From positions 1 to 35,507 of the forward strand of contig JACPOA010000033.1 in the NCBI GenBank assembly GCA_016185205.1: DNA of 35,507 nt. Reading direction: 5' to 3'. Positions 32,722 to 35,507 of this stretch are shown here, in pieces. A program made the position numbers and the translations under genes. The first letter of the stretch is position 1, and the number at the start of each line of letters is the position of its first letter. The notes under the pieces were generated by a model that did not search any database, had not been told where the DNA came from, and worked only from the letters and a program-made list of their open reading frames with translations. This DNA comes from Hyphomicrobiales bacterium. GTDB lineage: Bacteria > Pseudomonadota > Alphaproteobacteria > Rhizobiales > Xanthobacteraceae.

Positions 32722-33803
32722 CCGAGCGCCTTCATCACCGCATTGGCGATCGCCGCGGTGCCATCCTTGCCGCCGTATTCCATCGGCTTGATGCCGCCGG
32801 CATAAGCCTTGTCGACCGCGCGCTCGATGCGCAGCGCCGCTTCCGCCGCCGGCGGATGGTCGTGCTTGTCGGCCAGCCAGTCGAGCATCATCGCGGCGGA
32901 CAAGATCATCGCGGTCGGATTGGCCTTGCCCTGGCCCATGATGTCGGGCGCGGTGCCGTGGCAGGGTTGGAACACGGCGTGCCGGTCGCCGATATCGGCC
33001 GAGGGCGCGATCCCTAAGCCCCCGATCAGGCCGGCGGCGAGATCGGAGAGAATGTCGCCGAACATGTTCTCCATCACCATCACGTCGAAGTCCCAGGGCT
33101 TGCGCACCATCATGGCGGCGCAGGCGTCGACATAAAGCAGGTCGGTTGTCACAGCGGGGAATTTCGCTTTGCGTTCGGCGAATATCTCGCGCTGCCAGTT
33201 GAAGGCCTTGAACACATTGGCCTTGTCGACCAGCGTGAGGCGGCTGGGATGGCCGCGCGCCTTGCGCCGCTCGGCCAGATGCAGCGAGAAGTCGAACAGC
33301 CGCTCGGTGGTCTTGCGCGTCACGACCAGTGTCTCGCGCGCTTCCGTCTCGGTGGTGACGCCCTTGCCCATGGAGGCGAACAGGCCTTCGGTCGACTCGC
33401 GGATCAGCACGAAATCGATGCCGTGCTCTTGCGCGCCGACGATCGGGCTCGGCACGCCGGGGATGAGACGGGCCGGCCGCACGCCGGCATAGAGGTCGAA
33501 GATAAAGCGCAGCTCGACCTGCGGCATGATCTCGGTGTTGTCGGGATAGCGCACCGAGGGCAGGCCGCAGGCGCCGAGCAAGATGGCGTCGGCTTCCTCG
33601 CACAGCTTGATGGTGGAGTCCGGCATCGACTTGTCGGTCGCGCGATAATGCTCGGCGCCGGCCGCCCCCTCGACGAAGCGAAATGCCAGACCCGGCGTGG
33701 TCTTCTGGATGTGTGCCAGAATCTCAAGTGTCGGCGTCATCACCTCGATGCCGATGCCGTCGCCGGGCAGCACGGCGATGTGGAAGGCGGTGTTGGCGGA
33801 CAT
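32718..33803 (-). CDS. Isocitrate/isopropylmalate/tartrate dehydrogenase family enzyme
   Basis: 361 residues. A beta-decarboxylating dehydrogenase: VLPGDGIGIEV at the N-terminus, the substrate arginines region LRFIFDLYAGVRPARL, catalytic Lys194 (VDKANVFKA), and metal-binding Asp226, Asp250 and Asp254 (DACAAMMVRKPWDFDVMVMENMFGDILSDLAAGL). The NAD-binding end has QPCHGTAPDIMGQGKANPTAMILS. The usual catalytic tyrosine (E-x-Y after RExTEG) is Phe142 here (RESTEGLFASMG). It is more like tartrate or malate dehydrogenases than LeuB, with no leu genes nearby. The divergent hydroxypyruvate isomerase gene (91 nt between starts) points to hydroxyacid metabolism. The exact substrate is undetermined. Confidence 0.85.
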   Translation of the reverse strand: MSANTAFHIAVLPGDGIGIEVMTPTLEILAHIQKTTPGLAFRFVEGAAGAEHYRATDKSMPDSTIKLCEEADAILLGACGLPSVRYPDNTEIMPQVELRFIFDLYAGVRPARLIPGVPSPIVGAQEHGIDFVLIRESTEGLFASMGKGVTTETEARETLVVTRKTTERLFDFSLHLAERRKARGHPSRLTLVDKANVFKAFNWQREIFAERKAKFPAVTTDLLYVDACAAMMVRKPWDFDVMVMENMFGDILSDLAAGLIGGLGIAPSADIGDRHAVFQPCHGTAPDIMGQGKANPTAMILSAAMMLDWLADKHDHPPAAEAALRIERAVDKAYAGGIKPMEYGGKDGTAAIANAVMKALG

Positions 33804-33894
33804 GCGGCGTTTCCGGGAATGGCGTTGCGGGCGTGGAATGGGTAATCAATACATCCGCGCGCTCGCGCGCAAGGGACGATGCTTGAGGTCCGCC

Positions 33895-34680
33895 ATGCCC
33901 CGCTTCGCCGCTAATCTGGGTTACCTGTTCACTGAGCGCGCACTGCTCGAGCGCATCGATGCGGCAGCCGCCGCCGGTTTCAAGGCGATCGAGCTGCAAT
34001 TCCCCTACGACGTGCCGGCCTCCCAGGTGAAGGCCGCGATCGCGCGCAATAAGCTCACCATGCTCGGCGTCAACACGCCGCCGGGCGGGCGCGAGGGCGA
34101 ATTCGGGCTGGCCGCGGTGCCCGGCCGCGAGCAGGACTTCGACGCGCTGTTTACCCGCGCGCTCGACTATATCTCTGAAATCGGCGGCAGCGCGGTGCAT
34201 TGCCTGGCCGGCAAGGTAGCGCCCGAGCAACGCCCGGCGGCCGAGCGCGTGTTCATCGGCAATCTGCAGCGCGCCGCCGATCTCGCGGCCGCAAAGAACG
34301 TCACGCTGCTGATCGAGCCGATCAATGCACGCGACCGGCCGAATTATTTCCTCAACCGCGTCGAGCACGCCGCCGACATCATCGCCAAGGCCGGCAAACC
34401 GAATATCCGCGTGCAGTTCGATTTCTATCATGTGCAGATCGTCGGCGGCGATCTGCTGCACCGGCTGGAACAGTACCTGTCCGTCATCGGCCATCTGCAA
34501 TGCGCCTCGGTGCCTTCCCGCCACGAGCCGGACGAGGGCGAGATCAATTACCCGTATGTGTTCGAGGCGGTGGACCGGCTCGGCTATGGCGGCTGGATCG
34601 GAGCCGAATACCGCCCGCGCGCCCGCACCGAGGACGGCTTGGGGTGGCTAGGCAAATACGGCGTGATTCCCGCCCGTTAA
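33895..34680 (+). CDS. hyi: Hydroxypyruvate isomerase
   Basis: 261 residues from ATG 33895 (TGAGG upstream); a longer frame from 33697 overlaps the divergent gene. It is a xylose-isomerase-like TIM barrel of the Hyi family: FAANLGYLFTERALLERIDAAAAAGFKAIELQFPYD, the metal-ligand Glu in LLIEPINARDRPNYFLNR, VQFDFYHVQIVGGDL, the QCASVPSRHEPDEGEINYPYVF block and the second Glu in IGAEYRPRARTEDGLGW. It interconverts hydroxypyruvate and tartronate semialdehyde. It is divergent from a tartrate-dehydrogenase-like gene, which could supply hydroxypyruvate-type products. Its stop codon overlaps the CtrA-like box of the next gene. Confidence 0.93.
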   Translation: MPRFAANLGYLFTERALLERIDAAAAAGFKAIELQFPYDVPASQVKAAIARNKLTMLGVNTPPGGREGEFGLAAVPGREQDFDALFTRALDYISEIGGSAVHCLAGKVAPEQRPAAERVFIGNLQRAADLAAAKNVTLLIEPINARDRPNYFLNRVEHAADIIAKAGKPNIRVQFDFYHVQIVGGDLLHRLEQYLSVIGHLQCASVPSRHEPDEGEINYPYVFEAVDRLGYGGWIGAEYRPRARTEDGLGWLGKYGVIPAR

Positions 34681-34691
34681 CCGGGGATTAA
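34677..34691 (+). promoter_or_regulatory. Perfect CtrA full site (TTAA-N7-TTAA)
   Basis: TTAA-CCGGGGA-TTAA followed by CCGT, all 8 defined bases matching the CtrA consensus. Its first half overlaps the hyi stop codon and it ends 70 nt before the unknown membrane-protein gene. The spacing to the gene matches that of the fliF and sciP boxes. Confidence 0.7.
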
Positions 34692-34761
34692 CCGTCAATC
34701 GCGTTGAAAACCCACGCTTTTCCACTTTGCGCGCGACCCGTACGTTGCTAAATTCGAGGCT

Positions 34762-35337
34762 ATGTGGGGTCGCCGCAACAAAGCCGAGGCTGCTGCGCCT
34801 GTGGCGCCGAAACCGCTAAAGGACGCCGTACGCGAGGCGCGCATCGAGGCGGCCGAGCGCTCCGGCGTGGTGGTCGACCTGCGCAATGCCGAGCTGGCCC
34901 GGCTCGAGCTGCTCAACGAAGAACTCGATCCGCTGTTCAAGGATATTCCCGACGACATCGAACTGTTCGACCGCGGGGTGAGCCGGGGCGACGCGCCGCG
35001 GCTGTGGATCGACGTGATCGCGCATATCGAGATGGGCCGCGACAAGCGGCAATACCGCTTCGTGCAGGACACCCGTTACGGCCGCACGGTGCTGGCGGAG
35101 AGCTACGAGGTGCCCGAGATCGCGCAGGCGGTCACGCGATACGTGGCGCGCCGGCTGGTCGAGCGCGAGCGCGCCTTGAGCGATGACGTCGCGCTCGGAC
35201 GGTACGCCGCGCAGCAGACTTTGCGCAGCGAGCGGCGGCGCCGGCGCTGGCGCGCGTTGCGCACCTTGATCTACGGGATGATCCTCGGCATCGCGGCGCT
35301 GTTTGCGTTCGTGCTGGTCAACAATCCGGCGCCTTAA
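34762..35337 (+). CDS. Uncharacterised tail-anchored protein, probably CtrA-controlled
   Basis: 191 residues (MWGRRNKAEAAAPVAPKPLK). The N-terminal 45 residues are charged and helical (DAVREARIEAAERSGVVVDLRNAELARLELLNEELD). A central domain of about 110 residues follows (FDRGVSRGDAPRLWIDVIAHIEMGRDKRQYRFVQDTRYGRTVLAESYEVPEIAQAVTRYVARRLVERE). An Arg-rich stretch (RSERRRRRWRALR) precedes a single C-terminal membrane span (about 168-187), so most of it should face the cytoplasm. I do not recognise a named family; similar proteins occur as hypotheticals in Rhizobiales. The upstream CtrA full site suggests cell-cycle-dependent expression. Confidence 0.82.
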   Translation: MWGRRNKAEAAAPVAPKPLKDAVREARIEAAERSGVVVDLRNAELARLELLNEELDPLFKDIPDDIELFDRGVSRGDAPRLWIDVIAHIEMGRDKRQYRFVQDTRYGRTVLAESYEVPEIAQAVTRYVARRLVERERALSDDVALGRYAAQQTLRSERRRRRWRALRTLIYGMILGIAALFAFVLVNNPAP

Positions 35338-35386
35338 AGCTATCAATGCACTCGTCTTCTTTTTTACCTCCCCCTTGTGGGCAGGG

Positions 35387-35507
35387 CTATCGCATGTTCA
35401 GGAGCATATCGACGAGGAAGCTGTCGTCCCAGGCAGCCCGTTTGAGTTTGCCTCGCAAAGAGATCTTTGTGTCGGGATGAGCGCGAGCGATATTGAGTGC
35501 AAGTCGC
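35387..35507 (-). CDS. Transposase, C-terminal fragment (ISAs1-like; 5' end outside window)
   Basis: A minus-strand frame runs from the right edge to TAG at 35389-35387, giving 39 residues: RLALNIARAHPDTKISLRGK, then LKRAAWDDSFLVDMLLNMR. The LALN...KLKRAxWDDxFL end is like that of DDE transposases of the ISAs1 / H-repeat type. Only the tail is visible, and it is too short for a firm family call. Confidence 0.5.
   Translation of the reverse strand, partial: RLALNIARAHPDTKISLRGKLKRAAWDDSFLVDMLLNMR

Noticed and set aside
31948-33603. Minus-strand open frame of 551 codons crossing the hydrolase and dehydrogenase genes
   Set aside because: It is out of frame with the real dehydrogenase on the same strand and antisense to the hydrolase.

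Overview
This is a GC-rich alphaproteobacterial chromosome segment, most likely from the Hyphomicrobiales (Bradyrhizobium / Pseudolabrys-like). The evidence is a Caulobacter-type fliF-fliG-fliH-fliN-flbD operon beside sciP, CtrA-like boxes, Rhizobiales-type palindromic intergenic repeats, a Rhodobacter-type PE N-methyltransferase, and several solute-binding proteins of the Bug and TAXI families. Both window edges carry C-terminal fragments of transposase genes (IS4-like at the left, an ISAs1-like reading at the right).

Layout. 1-2.5 kb: a transposase tail, a secreted fasciclin protein, and a small secreted protein-ECF sigma-anti-sigma (RskA-like) operon. 2.5-14.6 kb: a DUF952 gene; the flagellar switch/MS-ring operon ending in flbD (minus strand); sciP; a divergent MASE1-PAS-PAS hybrid histidine kinase; two related small-protein genes, one apparently frameshifted; then flgD and fliK. 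14.8-18.4 kb: mnmA, a phospholipid N-methyltransferase, a repressor plus small membrane protein module with two matching operators, a small secreted Pro-rich protein and tRNA-Met. 18.6-20.9 kb: egtB-egtD (ergothioneine). 20.9-34.7 kb: a metabolic accessory stretch (FAH-family hydrolase, orphan Bug protein, FMN reductase, methyltransferase, old yellow enzyme, DoxX-like, SnoaL-like, SDR, gentisate dioxygenase-like bicupin, TAXI TRAP transporter, a PcaD-like alpha/beta hydrolase lacking its serine, a beta-decarboxylating dehydrogenase and hydroxypyruvate isomerase). 34.7 kb to the end: an uncharacterised tail-anchored protein behind a perfect CtrA box, and a partial transposase.

How it fits together. 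The flagellar part contains both regulators and their apparent DNA sites. CtrA-like boxes (TTAA-N7-TTAA type) lie before fliF, in the sciP/kinase intergenic region and before the unknown gene at 34762. Two nearly identical CGGCAA-N3-TTGCC palindromes that resemble FlbD ftr sites lie over the inferred fliF promoter and about 100 bp upstream of a sigma-54 promoter for fliK-flgD. This suggests a Caulobacter-like class II to class III switch (CtrA on, SciP and FlbD feedback off, FlbD/sigma-54 on).

The least-explained item is the 16.7-17.8 kb module: a lambda-type HTH repressor with an S24-like fold but no visible catalytic Ser/Lys. It is flanked by two copies of the operator GTTGCGATnATCGCAAC, one at its own promoter and one at the promoter of a 74-residue single-span membrane protein.
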